64,000 nucleotides of DNA from Sitta carolinensis (taxonomy: Eukaryota > Chordata > Aves > Passeriformes > Sittidae), in NCBI GenBank assembly GCA_032173965.1, contig CM063288.1:26816001-26880000 (forward strand), given 5' to 3'. A model generated the notes under the pieces. The model saw only the letters and a list, made by a program, of their open reading frames with translations, ran no database searches and was not told the DNA's origin. This document shows, piece after piece, positions 1-9,390 of this stretch. The translations under genes and the position numbers were made by a program. Position 1 is the first letter of the stretch, and each line of letters begins with the position of its first letter.

Positions 1-1179
1 CTCAGCAATGATCAGCAAGCTCATGTCATGGAGCAGTTTGAAGCAGCCTCACTGGCAGGAAAGCAAAGGTCTTTTCAAAAAGGAAACTTGACAAGTGAGC
101 AATTCTGGGGAGAAGCAAGAAGTGTTTTCAAATAAAAGATGTGACTCTTCCAGAGAGGCAGCATGAATGGGGCTAGAGCTTAAAAGAACTTTTAAATCAG
201 TAGTTCATACACTGTGAAAGTAAAAGGTTAAGTTTGAGAGCACAGTGTCCAAATAAAATAGCGCTCTCAAAGTGGAACTGTTACGCACTATGCTTAGTAA
301 ATGAAAAGATGTTGCAGTGCAACCACAGATACTATGATGGCATCTAGCTAAGGTATCTTAGATCTATCTCTGTTCTGTAACTTAAATTTTAGTATTGGCA
401 TAATTGAAGGTACAGGAAGTGTGATGAATACAGACAGTAGGCTGAAATCCTTGTGAAAGAATTGATGTAAAGTATCATCATTTCACAGGTGTACAATTCT
501 GTTTGTTGGGGCACTTTCCATGACTGTAGCAACACAGTTTGAGATCCAAACATTCATTTCAGTTTAAATAAAATAGACCATTCCACTGAAGCTTTCAGAT
601 ATCTGTGAAAAGAAACAATGTAGGCTTCAGGCTAGCTATTAAAGTAAAATTCATTTGAAAAACACTGCAGAGAGCAAAAGTGCTATGGGAAAAAAAACAC
701 CAGTTCATGATACTGCCTGTTGAAAGCCATTAAAAAGGACTTAGTCCTTAGTGTTTCCCCATTACACTCCACCCGTCAAAGTGAGGACTTAATTTACAGC
801 ACTCATAGCACCCTCCAGTTCTCAATCTTAAAGTCTCTTTTGGAATGGGAAGAGAGCATTATCCTTAGTTTCTAGATAAGGGAACTGGTTTATCAGCTTG
901 CCCTCAGCAAGAAGCAGAGACTGGAAGAAAACTTGGCTAGGATGCAAGTACCTCAAGTGAGGGCAGACATTTGAAACCGGCTGTCTCAAAATGTGCTCTC
1001 CTGTTGTGAGGGTCGGGTAATCAGAATGACCAGTTTCAAGCCACAGCTGAGTTTCCAGTCTGCATTCACCAAAAGGTCTCTTGCATTATCCATAACAAAG
1101 TGGGGGAGAAGACAACACTTTTCAGAGCTTCCCCCACTCTAAAACCTTCAAAATATTCAAAGATGGAAAGAACATAAGA
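1..1179. other. Intergenic flank 3' of FZD7
   Basis: Unique-looking, AT-rich, CpG-poor sequence beyond the inferred FZD7 polyadenylation site. I see no gene, recognisable repeat or RNA gene in it. Confidence 0.6.
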
Positions 1180-1198
1180 GCCCTTGTATTAAAAATTA

Positions 1199-1204
1199 TT
1201 TATT
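1199..1204 (-). terminator. FZD7: Distal polyadenylation signal AATAAA for FZD7
   Basis: The plus strand reads TTTATT, which is a canonical AATAAA on the FZD7 strand. The following 60 bases on that strand are U-rich, including a run reading roughly ATTTTGAAGGTTTT, as expected for a downstream processing element. Cleavage would fall near 1175-1185. Confidence 0.55.
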
Positions 1205-2218
1205 TAGTGATCTGTACATGGGGTGAAGCAGGGCCTCATACAGACCTTCAAAAAAGTAAAAACATAAATACATATTTTCTTACAAAAATGAGATTTACAA
1301 AATATACATACTGCACTTGTCTGACACGCTTGGTTTTTTTTCTTCCTCGTGCACATTATAAAAGACAAACCAAACCCTGCGAGTCTGACATCAGATCTAC
1401 TGAAGGATTTGGCTGATGGGCCCATTCCTCATGCTCAGACTACTGGTACACCCTCAGAGAGCAGCAGTCTGCCCCCTCACCCTGAACAGGTTTTTTCTTC
1501 TTAAAGTTTCATTCTAGACACTTCCCCCCCAAAAACATGAAGAGCAGCTATAGGGCGGAGACTTTCTAAAAATCCAGAATGTCCTATTTTGTCCTTAGGC
1601 AAGAATATACACACACACATATAAAAACAACCCTTCAGTGAATATAAAGGTAAAGTAGTATGCAAAAAATAAAATATGAACAAGTCAACATAAAAATTTT
1701 CAGAATAGAAAAATCTGTCACATTTCAAAAAGAAAACGATGCATTTGATGAAAAATTTTTTGAATGCTTTTCCTTCCAAGACGTGATCATTGGAAACTTA
1801 ACCAGATGTATTTTAGCCAAAATGAGAAGGTTCCTCACTTGCAGTAACTACTTGATTTTAAACCCCAACCCCAGCCCCCCCACCTGCACCAAGAATCATT
1901 GCCATGCAGCTCAGGGAACCTGAGCAGCAGGCAAAGGGTCCATCGTGAGCCAAAACGATTCCTCCTGTCCCCAGAATCCGGCTGTGACTTTTTCTGCAGT
2001 GAGCTCACTGCAAACCACGAGAGAAAACAGGTTTATGGGAAGGAAATAAAAAAAATCCTATCTTTATGTTACATACTTTAATGGCTCTTGTTTTAGCAGG
2101 TACTCTCGGGTAAGCTCTTCTTGCCCTCTAAATCTTGCATTTCCTTCAGCTTAGAAAAGTGGCCCACATTGAACGGTAGGAAAACATCCTGCCTCCTCCT
2201 TTTTTCATAAAAGGAATG

Positions 2219-2224
2219 TTTATT
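2219..2224 (-). terminator. FZD7: Possible proximal polyadenylation signal
   Basis: A second AATAAA on the FZD7 strand lies about 0.87 kb after the stop codon. If used, it would give a shorter 3'UTR. The hexamer is visible, but its use is not shown. Confidence 0.3.
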
Positions 2225-3096
2225 TCTGCGAGATCCTCACATCCAAGGGTGAACCTCAACGACTTCTTTTTGTTAGTTTGCCCATAAAAACCGATCCCAT
2301 GCTTATGCCTTTCTACGTAGAAAACACTTTTGTTTCCCCCTTTGTCTCCTAGAACAAAGGCAAGGGGGAAAAGCCTTCTGCTGAAAAGCAACAAGTCATT
2401 TCTTTTCAGGGTGTGGAATAGCAACCCCCTCCTCCCCACAGCAGCAAGAACAGATTGAGGGCCAAATTTTTACTTTCGAACAATTACAACAGGTATCACT
2501 GAGGTAAAAAGGAACTTGTGAGCTGACAGAACAGAGGCATCTCCCTAGCACACAATCGGGCTGCAGCTGGCTGTGCAGTACTCACGTGATGGCTCCGCCG
2601 AGCTGGAGGGAGCAGGCAAGCGAGCTCGGGCTCGGGAGTTACCCTGCCCACGCTGCAGTTTGGCCCCGGCAATTCAGAGAGCATTTGGCTACTTCTCGGC
2701 AGGGGTGGCTCAACAGATCTGGCTTCCCCTCCCTCTTGTCCAAAGCAAGGCAGGATGATTTTAGTCGGGTTGGAGTTCCTTTTTCTAGACAGGAGTAGCA
2801 GGAGAGAAGTAAGGAGACTTCTGGGTGAAGGACTCTTCTATCCCAGCAGTGGCCTCTTTTACTGTCCTCTCCCACTTAGCAGGCCATAAGCCCCACTGGA
2901 CATAGTTTGACTGATCCTTTATGCATTTTCTTTTTTTTTTCAAACCTTCTATGAGGAAGAAAAAGTTTGGAAAAGCCTCCCTTCCTCCCTCTTCAGGGAA
3001 CCATTGCCCTACTCCTATGCTGAGTATCCATCTCCTGTGCCTTCTCTGTGTGAATGCATGTGTGAGTGTGTGTGTGCCAGATGGGACAGGGGGGTC

Positions 3097-4818
3097 TCAT
3101 ACTGCCGTCTCGCCTTTGCTGCCAGTACTCAGTCTGTGGTAGAAGCGTCGCCAGGACTGCAGGGTTTTGCCAGACCAAATCCAGAAGCCAGTCGTGATCC
3201 CAACGATCATGGTCATGAGGTACTTGATCATGAAGACAGTGAAGTCTGGGCTCATAGGGGGAAAGTGATTGGGACAGGGCACAGCATACGTTTTGCAGGT
3301 CTGGAGGAGCCACGTCTTCTCCCAGGTGCCACGGAAGGCCTGCTCATAGAAGTAACATGCCAGGACGATGGTGGCAGGCACCGTGTAGAGGACACTGAAG
3401 ACACCGATGCGCACCATCAGCTTCTCCAGTTTCTCCGTCTTGGTGCCATCGTGCTTCATGATGGTGCGGATGCGAAACAAGGACACAAAGCCAGCCAGCA
3501 AGAAGGAAGTGCCAATGAAGAGATAGACAAACAAGGGCGCCAGCACAAAGCCTCTCAGCGAGTCCACACTGTAGATACCTACATAACACACCCCACTGAG
3601 TACATCCCCATCCACCTGTCCCATGGCCAAGATGGTGATGGTTTTGACAGCGGGCACAGCCCAGGCAGCCAGATGAAAATACTGGGAGTTGGCCTCAATG
3701 GCCTCATGGCCCCACTTCATGCCAGCAGCCAGGAACCAGGTGAGGGATAGGATGACCCACCAGATGGAGCTGGCCATGCCAAAGAAATAAAGGATCATGA
3801 AGAGGATGGTGCAGCCTTCTTTCTTGGTGCCTTGGGCCACAGTGCGGTAGCCATCCTCAGAGAAGCGCTCTAGACACACCACCCGCTCTTCTAGCAAGAA
3901 GCCTGCTGCGTAGGCCACTGCCACCATGAAGTAGCAGCCCGAGAGGAAGATGATGGGCCTCTCCGGGTAGCTGAAACGACGCATGTCTACCAGGTAGGTG
4001 AGCACGGTGAAGAGGGTGGAGGCGCAGCAAAGCACGGACCACACGCCCACCCACAGCCGGGCAAATCGCACCTCTGCCTCCTTGAAGTACATGAGCCCAT
4101 TGGGCCGGGCTGGCTCACAGGGGGCTCCACAGTCCCGCTCCCCCAGGAACCGGTAGCCCAAGTAAGAGGGTACTTTGAGCTGCCGGGGGCAGGAGAAGGA
4201 GAAGCCAGAGGGAGGCTGTGGTGGGGTAAGAAAGTCAGGGAGGTAGCCAGCAGTGGGGTGGGCAGTGACCCCCCGACCCGCCGCACCACCAGGTCCTGGT
4301 GGAGCATCCGACGTGTTCTGCCCCACGCAGATCTCACCCGCACCGTGAACAGGGAAGTTCTCGCAGCGGAGCCGCTCTGGCCACTGGAAGCCGAACTTGT
4401 TCATGAGGGCCTCGCAGCCCTGACGGGCCCGCTCGCAGAGGGAGCGGCAGGGTGGGATGGCCTGCTCCAGCACGGTGCACACCGGCGCGTACATGGAGCA
4501 GAGGAAGAACTTCAGCTCGGGCGAGCACTGCACCTTGACCAGCGGGTAGAACTGGTGTACTTCCAGCCCGGCGTCCTCCTGGTTGGTGTGGCCCAGCAGG
4601 TTGGGCAGGATGGTCTGGTTGTAGGCTATATCCGTGCAGAGCGGGATGGAGATGGGCTGGCAGAAACCGTGGTCCGGCACGGAGATGCCCTTCTCGCCGT
4701 GGTACTGCTGTGCCGTGGCACCCGCGGGGGTCCCTAGCAGGGCGGCCAGCAGCGCGGCCAGCCCCAGCAAGGGGCAACCGGCGGCGGCCGCTCCGCCGCA
4801 TTCTCCTCCAGCCCGCAT
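3097..4818 (-). CDS. FZD7: Frizzled-7 Wnt receptor, single exon
   Basis: A seven-pass membrane receptor that binds lipid-modified Wnt ligands at the cell surface and signals through Dishevelled to beta-catenin and planar polarity pathways. The 573-residue product is close to the 574 I recall for human FZD7. A hydrophobic signal peptide spans about residues 15-36. The cysteine-rich Wnt-binding domain spans about 48-167 and has all ten cysteines (53, 61, 98, 107, 114, 124, 128, 135, 152, 164). N-glycosylation sequons are at N67 and N168. A variable Pro/Gly linker (172-209) leads to the Cys-containing hinge (C210, C230, C234). Seven membrane segments lie near 255-276, 288-308, 338-363, 381-400, 424-447, 470-491 and 526-548. 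The Dishevelled-binding KTxxxW motif is K551-W556, and the C-terminus is the PDZ ligand ETAV. The linker and the ETAV ending fit FZD7 rather than FZD1 or FZD2, which end in ETTV. The ATG at 4818 was chosen because it opens directly onto the signal peptide and has G at -3. The frame stays open 65 codons further, to an ATG at 5013. There are no frameshifts or introns, as expected for this subfamily. Confidence 0.97.
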   Translation of the reverse strand: MRAGGECGGAAAAGCPLLGLAALLAALLGTPAGATAQQYHGEKGISVPDHGFCQPISIPLCTDIAYNQTILPNLLGHTNQEDAGLEVHQFYPLVKVQCSPELKFFLCSMYAPVCTVLEQAIPPCRSLCERARQGCEALMNKFGFQWPERLRCENFPVHGAGEICVGQNTSDAPPGPGGAAGRGVTAHPTAGYLPDFLTPPQPPSGFSFSCPRQLKVPSYLGYRFLGERDCGAPCEPARPNGLMYFKEAEVRFARLWVGVWSVLCCASTLFTVLTYLVDMRRFSYPERPIIFLSGCYFMVAVAYAAGFLLEERVVCLERFSEDGYRTVAQGTKKEGCTILFMILYFFGMASSIWWVILSLTWFLAAGMKWGHEAIEANSQYFHLAAWAVPAVKTITILAMGQVDGDVLSGVCYVGIYSVDSLRGFVLAPLFVYLFIGTSFLLAGFVSLFRIRTIMKHDGTKTEKLEKLMVRIGVFSVLYTVPATIVLACYFYEQAFRGTWEKTWLLQTCKTYAVPCPNHFPPMSPDFTVFMIKYLMTMIVGITTGFWIWSGKTLQSWRRFYHRLSTGSKGETAV

Positions 4819-5225
4819 CTCCGGGGCGGCCGGGGGCCCGGGGAGCCTCGGGGAGTCTTTCAGAGCCGGCTGGCGCGACGCCCCAGGGGCATCAGCGACC
4901 AGAGGGCTGCGGCGGGGCTCCTTCGGTGGGGCAGGAGCGCGGCGACGGGAGGAACGGGCTTCGCGCCGGACCTCCACGACTTTCTTCCACGGCTCCAACG
5001 CGGCGGAGCTCATAGAGAGTGGCGGCGCTTCTCTCGGCGAAAGTTTCCGGAGCTGCTCTCCCCGGAGAAGGCAGCGGCGGCGGCGAAACAGGAGATGCGC
5101 GCGTAGCCCGGCGACGGCTCCGGCCAGCTCCGCGCAGGGTCCCGCGGCGGCGAGGCGGAGGCGCTGCTCCCTGCACGGCCCCGGGGATTTAGGTTACGGC
5201 TAAACGGATTATTACCGCGCCGGGC
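4819..5225 (-). other. FZD7: FZD7 5'UTR with in-frame upstream ATG
   Basis: This GC-rich segment lies between a TATA-like element and the chosen FZD7 start. The only upstream ATG on the coding strand that I see is at 5013-5011. It is in frame with FZD7 and has a weak context (T at -3). Using it would add 65 Arg/Pro-rich residues before the signal peptide. The 5' boundary is inferred from the TATA-like element, and no transcript evidence is available here. Confidence 0.45.
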
Positions 5226-5249
5226 TGACCCGTGTATTTTACTTCGGGG

Positions 5250-5257
5250 CTTAAATA
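5250..5257 (-). promoter_or_regulatory. FZD7: TATA-like element of FZD7 promoter
   Basis: The FZD7 strand reads TATTTAAG, one substitution from the TATAWAAG consensus. An inverted CCAAT box (5269-5273) lies about 12 bp upstream of it in gene orientation. Initiation would be expected about 25-30 bp further on, near 5225, roughly 400 bp before the ATG. CpG-island promoters often start dispersedly, so this may be only one of several start sites. Confidence 0.35.
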
Positions 5258-5268
5258 ACTTTCAAAAT

Positions 5269-5273
5269 CCAAT
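5269..5273 (+). promoter_or_regulatory. CCAAT box (NF-Y type), proximal
   Basis: CCAAT on the plus strand reads ATTGG relative to FZD7. It sits next to the TATA-like element within the CpG island. NF-Y works in either orientation. Confidence 0.35.
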
Positions 5274-5527
5274 TACTGCGCGATCCAGCTTGGCTGGGCT
5301 CCGCTCCCGACGGACACCGCTGCGGGCTGTGCGTTCGGGGTAGCCGAGCGCCTCCCGCCTCGGCTCGCTCCGCTCCGCCCGCGGCCCCACCGACACCGCC
5401 CGCTCCGCGGCTCCCGGCCCGCGGCCGCGCCGGCACACAAAAAAGGCGCAGCTCCGCGCGGGCCCCGCCCCCGCCGCCGGCCCCATTCACAAACCGCGCC
5501 GGGGCGGGGCCTCGCCGCGCCCGCCCG

Positions 5528-5532
5528 CCAAT
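5528..5532 (+). promoter_or_regulatory. CCAAT box (NF-Y type) between GC boxes
   Basis: CCAAT lies between GC boxes at 5501-5510 and 5541-5550. The combination of NF-Y and Sp1-type sites is common in vertebrate CpG-island promoters. Confidence 0.4.
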
Positions 5533-5589
5533 CCGTGCGCGGGGGCGGGGCCGCGTTGGGGGAGGGGAGGGGGCGGAGCTCGCGCCAAG

Positions 5590-5618
5590 GGGAAAAAAGT
5601 TGGGAACAACTTTTTCCC
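5590..5618. repeat. Inverted repeat in the FZD7 promoter
   Basis: Perfect 9-bp arms AAAAAGTTG (5594-5602) and CAACTTTTT (5607-5615) flank a 4-base spacer GGAA. With one extra A in the left arm, the pairing extends to GGG/CCC at the outer ends. The repeat is an A/T-rich island within otherwise GC-rich promoter DNA. The centre contains TGGGAA, the core bound by RBPJ, but that reading is only a motif match. Confidence 0.7.
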
Positions 5619-5695
5619 ATCCCCGCCGGGGCGGGCCGGGAGGAGCCGCCCGCGGCCCCCACCCCCCGCTCTGCCCGGCACAGCCGGGAAGGCGC

Positions 5696-5718
5696 GGGGG
5701 GCGGGGGGGGGGGGGGGG
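5696..5718 (+). repeat. G homopolymer run, G-quadruplex prone
   Basis: Six G residues, one C, then sixteen consecutive G residues (5703-5718) sit at the upstream edge of the CpG island. Such a tract can form G-quadruplexes and is a common site of sequencing error, so its exact length is uncertain. Confidence 0.8.
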
Positions 5719-5779
5719 CAGGCAGCTCGCTCAGGGTGGCCCGAGCAAACTAAAATTAACTGACTGCTTTCTGAGCAGG

Positions 5780-5786
5780 CTTTGAA
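5780..5786 (+). promoter_or_regulatory. TCF/LEF-type motif upstream of FZD7
   Basis: CTTTGAA matches the CTTTGWW consensus bound by TCF/LEF. It lies just outside the CpG island, about 550 bp upstream of the inferred start site. A 7-base motif is frequent by chance. It is noted because FZD7 has been reported as Wnt-responsive. Confidence 0.2.
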
Positions 5787-5819
5787 AATGCGAACAGCTG
5801 CCTGTGCCCGGAGTTATTA

Positions 5820-7150
5820 AAAAGGGAGTAGGAAAAAAAAAAAAATAGAGTAAGGAAAAAACCCTCAAAGCCAGCGCCCGGGTAAATTTGCAGAATGATC
5901 ATGTTGCGTAGTTGGGATGTTCGTGTCTGTGCGCCATCGCCTCCCCAGCGTAGGGGGTTTGATTTGTTATCGCAGCATGACCGTTGCTTTTTGCTGGCAG
6001 AGTAAACGCTTTATTCATGCGGATCTAAGCCCTAGCTGGGGGAAGGCAGCTTTTTTGAAACGTCCAGTGTTACCTTAGCAAAGAGGAGAACTTATAAATC
6101 CCCATTTACACTGCTTCGATTTCTTAAGAGAGTCAATTAAACAGTGAAAAAACAGGGGTTCGTCTGTGAAAGCACCCTGCCTGCAGGAGAGAAAATGGCA
6201 TAGGTGGGGAGAGTCCTGTTCCTGGCCTGCTAGGCCGAGCAGATCTAGAGCTAGACACCAGCATACATTTGCTAAGGAGAGGAGTGTGGGGTTTGCAGCA
6301 CAGCCGTGTTTTGAGGTGCACTGCCCAAGGACAGGGAACTGTGACCATCCGGCCACTGTGCAGGCAGAGCGTATCTTCGGCAGCACAGAAGGGGTGTGCT
6401 TGACAAAAACTCTGCAACAAGGCCCGCTTCTGCTTCACTGGCCCTTGAGAGTTTGTGCTCACAGACAGGCTCCAGCCAAGTATTACTCAACTTACCCCAT
6501 CCTTCCCTTTGAGGACAGAGGTCCCCCTGAACTGCAGTACTCAAATTCTTACTTTTATCCCTTTGCTCAGGATTGTGCTTCTGTTAGCAGCTAAGCAAAG
6601 ATGCCAATCCCTACCATCCTCCGGGGCAGTTAAAGAGAGCAGGGTTTGTCTCAGGGAGACCCAACAACAATTGCTGGACAAATGTTTTCCATATCCTCTA
6701 CTGCTCATGAACAATGTGTCCTCATGTCAATAAGACCGTAGTGCTGCAGCTTTTGTTACATTTAAGAGAAGCTGACAGTTATAAACAGGCTTGCTAAAAT
6801 AAATTTACTCCTCTTAACGGAGATGTTTTTAAAAATAATACTGTGCATATAAAAAAACACATATGGGAAGGACTAGCTAGTCATGGCTGCAACAGTTCCT
6901 TCTTGAAAAGAAATCTTTTTTCTACTTCCTCAGTTATAGCTGTTTGAGAGTGCCTTAGAGGAATTTTGCTTTTTCATTTTTTAAGGCTTTTTATCTAAAT
7001 TCCTTACTTTTCTACACCTAATGACTACTAAGTTTTTTGTGATACTCTCCACATAAATAACCACCCATGGGACAAATTTTCATGAGTTTGTCTACTCTGT
7101 TGTTTGGGTTTTGGCCACTAGTAGCTTTCAATAAAATTATTCTTTCCACA
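5820..7150. other. Intergenic sequence upstream of FZD7
   Basis: Sequence falls back to ordinary AT-rich composition after the CpG island. Several short open frames overlap on both strands around 6075-6730, but none has recognisable protein character. No repeat family was identified. Confidence 0.55.
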
Positions 7151-7155
7151 GTTTT

Positions 7156-7335
7156 GTTTGGGTTATTTTTTTTTTTGGTTGGTTGGGGTTTTTTGTTTTG
7201 GTTTGGTTTTGTGTGTGTGTTTGTTTGTTTTGGTGGTTTTGTTTTTGTTGTTTTTTTTCTTTTTTTGGGGGGGTTGGTTGGTTTTATTTGGTTTGTTGGG
7301 GTTTGTTTTTGGGTTTTTTTGGGGGGAGTTGGTTT
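7156..7335. repeat. T/G-only low-complexity tract
   Basis: About 180 bp consist almost entirely of T and G on the plus strand, with short TG and TTTG runs and several runs of 3-9 G residues. The open frames across it encode only Phe/Gly/Val/Trp-rich strings and are products of the composition. The G runs could form quadruplexes on the plus strand. Confidence 0.85.
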
Positions 7336-9290
7336 CCTCCTTCCCCCTTCTACCTCCCCAGTCTGTAAAAATCACTTTAAAGTCTCTCTTTTCTGCTTTG
7401 GCTTATATGACTGTCTTCATCTGCGAAACAGTTTGTGATACTCACTGTGAAAAACATTGGATGATATGAGATGTTTCACTGGCAGACAATGACAATGCAG
7501 AGAAGGTAAAGCAGCCTCAAACTTTCTGTCTCATGGATTGCTCATTATGATTTCTGTATGTAAAGAAACAAGTTCAGAGCTAGTAAAATTTTATTGCAAG
7601 AAACTCCCTCTCAGCAATGGGGAGACAGTGACAGGAACTATTCAGAGTAAGGCTGGTCAAATCAAATGGCAAGGCTTTAACTGGACATTTATTTACAGGA
7701 CAGGGCAAATGGCATCAGTGGCTTCCCTAGTTTTCTACTGGTCCCATTTCTTAGAGCCATTCATCCAAACCATGGAATGAACTAAAAGATAGCTGGAATC
7801 TGATACATGCTGTAAAAGCATCCTTTACACTTACAAATACAATGTAGAATGAAAGTGAAGCAAAAGGAGGAAAAAAAAGTGAAAATGTAGGCAAAAAGGA
7901 AGAACGATTATGTCCTAGATTATTTCTTAGGGAAAGAAGAGAGTAAATTTATCACATGGAATGATGCTGCTAGGTCATCCCAGATGGCAGGAATGTGCAA
8001 CAGGATTTACTAAGATGGATGAAAGAAGTCTCTTGGGTATGTTACCAAATTCCAAGATCTTTTTTCTTTTTAGGCCTACAGGGAGATGGGAAACAATCAC
8101 TAAGAGAGGCAATGGCATTTGCCTCAAAATGGCACACTGTGGTCTAAGAAAATCCTAGACTCCTAAGTCAGTTTAAGACATCCTGACAGCTTTCAGGGGA
8201 CAATAAAGAGAAGGAAAAGAAAAGAAAACATAAGAAAAGAAGAAAAAAAAAAAACCAGTAAGCAGCAAAATTCATTATTCTGGAACACGGGTTAGTCCAA
8301 AGAATACAGAACCTCTGTAAGTACCATCAGCTACAGTTCAAACAGCAGCCTGCAAAATTACTTAAATTTCCTCACAACAGGAGGGATCCTCATCAGCACA
8401 CAAGCACAGCAGCCAGGTTATCAGTCACCCAGAAAAAAGGTGCTGCACAAGACTTTGCAGCATCTGACAAGTTGTCTATTGCAACCACAAAGCAGTTCAA
8501 AAGGTTTTCTCTAAAAATCTCCTAACTGCTAATGTTCTAAGTACACTGCATGGTCTGCCAGCAGTAAACCTTCATAAGCAAAGTCCTGGCAAGTCCCAGA
8601 TTCCAGAAAAATTTACAAAAAAAGTCTCCAGTGATGATACCAGCTCTGAAGCTGTCTGACTAGACTACTGTTCACAGGGAGGAATTGTTAGGAACAAACA
8701 ATTATCTGTCTTTTTACTCATTTTAAAATTAAACCAGCTCAACTTCCAAGCTAAGTTAAAGTGAGGAGTGGCATCCCTACATGATATCTTTTCCTGCTGT
8801 TTTAAAGCCTCCTTAGGTGGTGCCAATATAATTTTCCTTGTTTCCCATCCCATCTGATAGAAAACTCTTCCCATGGGGGGGAGGGAAATCAAAACAAAGC
8901 GCCCCCTCCCTGCCCCACCATTTATTTTGAGTGCCTGAGGGAGAACATTTTCAGATTACCTATTGCAAGGCTTTCAGTGCTTCTTGCCCTCAGAAGAACA
9001 AAGGCCATTGCTTCCCCCTTGTCCTTTCCACCCACAGAAACTTGCTGGACTGCACCTCACTTGACATCCTGCTAACCAGCACTGCCAAAGTCCCGGTGCC
9101 ACCGCCTGAGCTGTGAGATTTTCCCAGCTACTTTTAATAAGTAACTTTTATGACACTTTTAACCTCGACATTTTGAAGCATGCTTACATACAGCCTTACA
9201 TGATCAGACAGGCTATTCAGCTAAGAACATCAAAATTTGCACTCCCTAAAGCTTAGTGGAGAAATGCTTGGAGCCTGGGGGAAAATAATG
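7336..9290. other. Intergenic sequence
   Basis: No gene recognised. A purine-only A/G tract runs from about 8203 to 8254. The rest appears unique and AT-rich. Confidence 0.55.
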
Positions 9291-9292
9291 CG

Positions 9293-9390
9293 TTTGCCTA
9301 TTTTACATAATTATTTGCATAATTAGAAATAAAATAAGTTCACAGTATTATATCTGCTTGCATTTCTATCAATCTGATAGATTATTCTAA
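9293..9390. promoter_or_regulatory. Candidate enhancer block with octamer and GATA palindromes
   Basis: An exact octamer ATTTGCAT (9313-9320) sits inside a perfect inverted repeat, TAATTAT and ATAATTA arms around TTGC (9308-9325), so it is flanked by homeodomain-type TAATTA cores. Forty bases on, a second perfect inverted repeat (9365-9381) places two GATA-type sites (TGATAG) head to head around ATC. Two palindromic factor-type motifs this close together suggest regulatory DNA. Function is inferred. Confidence 0.3.

Larger units (their letters stand above)
1180..3096 (-). other. FZD7: FZD7 3'UTR
   Basis: About 1.9 kb of AT-richer sequence follows the FZD7 stop codon on the minus strand. It ends shortly after an AATAAA hexamer at 1199-1204. 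The length is in the range of mammalian FZD7 3'UTRs as I recall them. A second AATAAA at 2219-2224 could give a shorter mRNA of about 0.9 kb 3'UTR. A TG-rich microsatellite-like stretch lies close to the stop, around 3049-3078. The small open frames in this interval have no recognisable protein features. The boundary is inferred from the hexamer. Confidence 0.6.
4230..5740. promoter_or_regulatory. FZD7: CpG island over FZD7 5' end and promoter
   Basis: CpG dinucleotides and G+C content are much higher here than anywhere else in the window. The block covers the first third of the FZD7 coding sequence, its 5'UTR and about 500 bp upstream. GC boxes are visible at 5461-5472, 5501-5510, 5541-5550 and near 5571. 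Such islands normally mark unmethylated promoters of broadly or developmentally expressed genes. Confidence 0.85.

Noticed and set aside
3004..3750. 248-codon open frame on the plus strand
   Set aside because: It lies antisense to the FZD7 coding sequence and its product matches no family. It is a shadow of strongly constrained FZD7 codons.
3097..4818. FZD1 or FZD2 as the identity of the receptor
   Set aside because: The short variable linker, the transmembrane sequence and the ETAV C-terminus fit FZD7. FZD1 and FZD2 end in ETTV, and FZD1 has a longer N-terminus.
7067..7438. A 123-codon open frame rich in Phe, Gly and Trp
   Set aside because: It is a product of the T/G low-complexity tract, where one strand has few possible stop codons.
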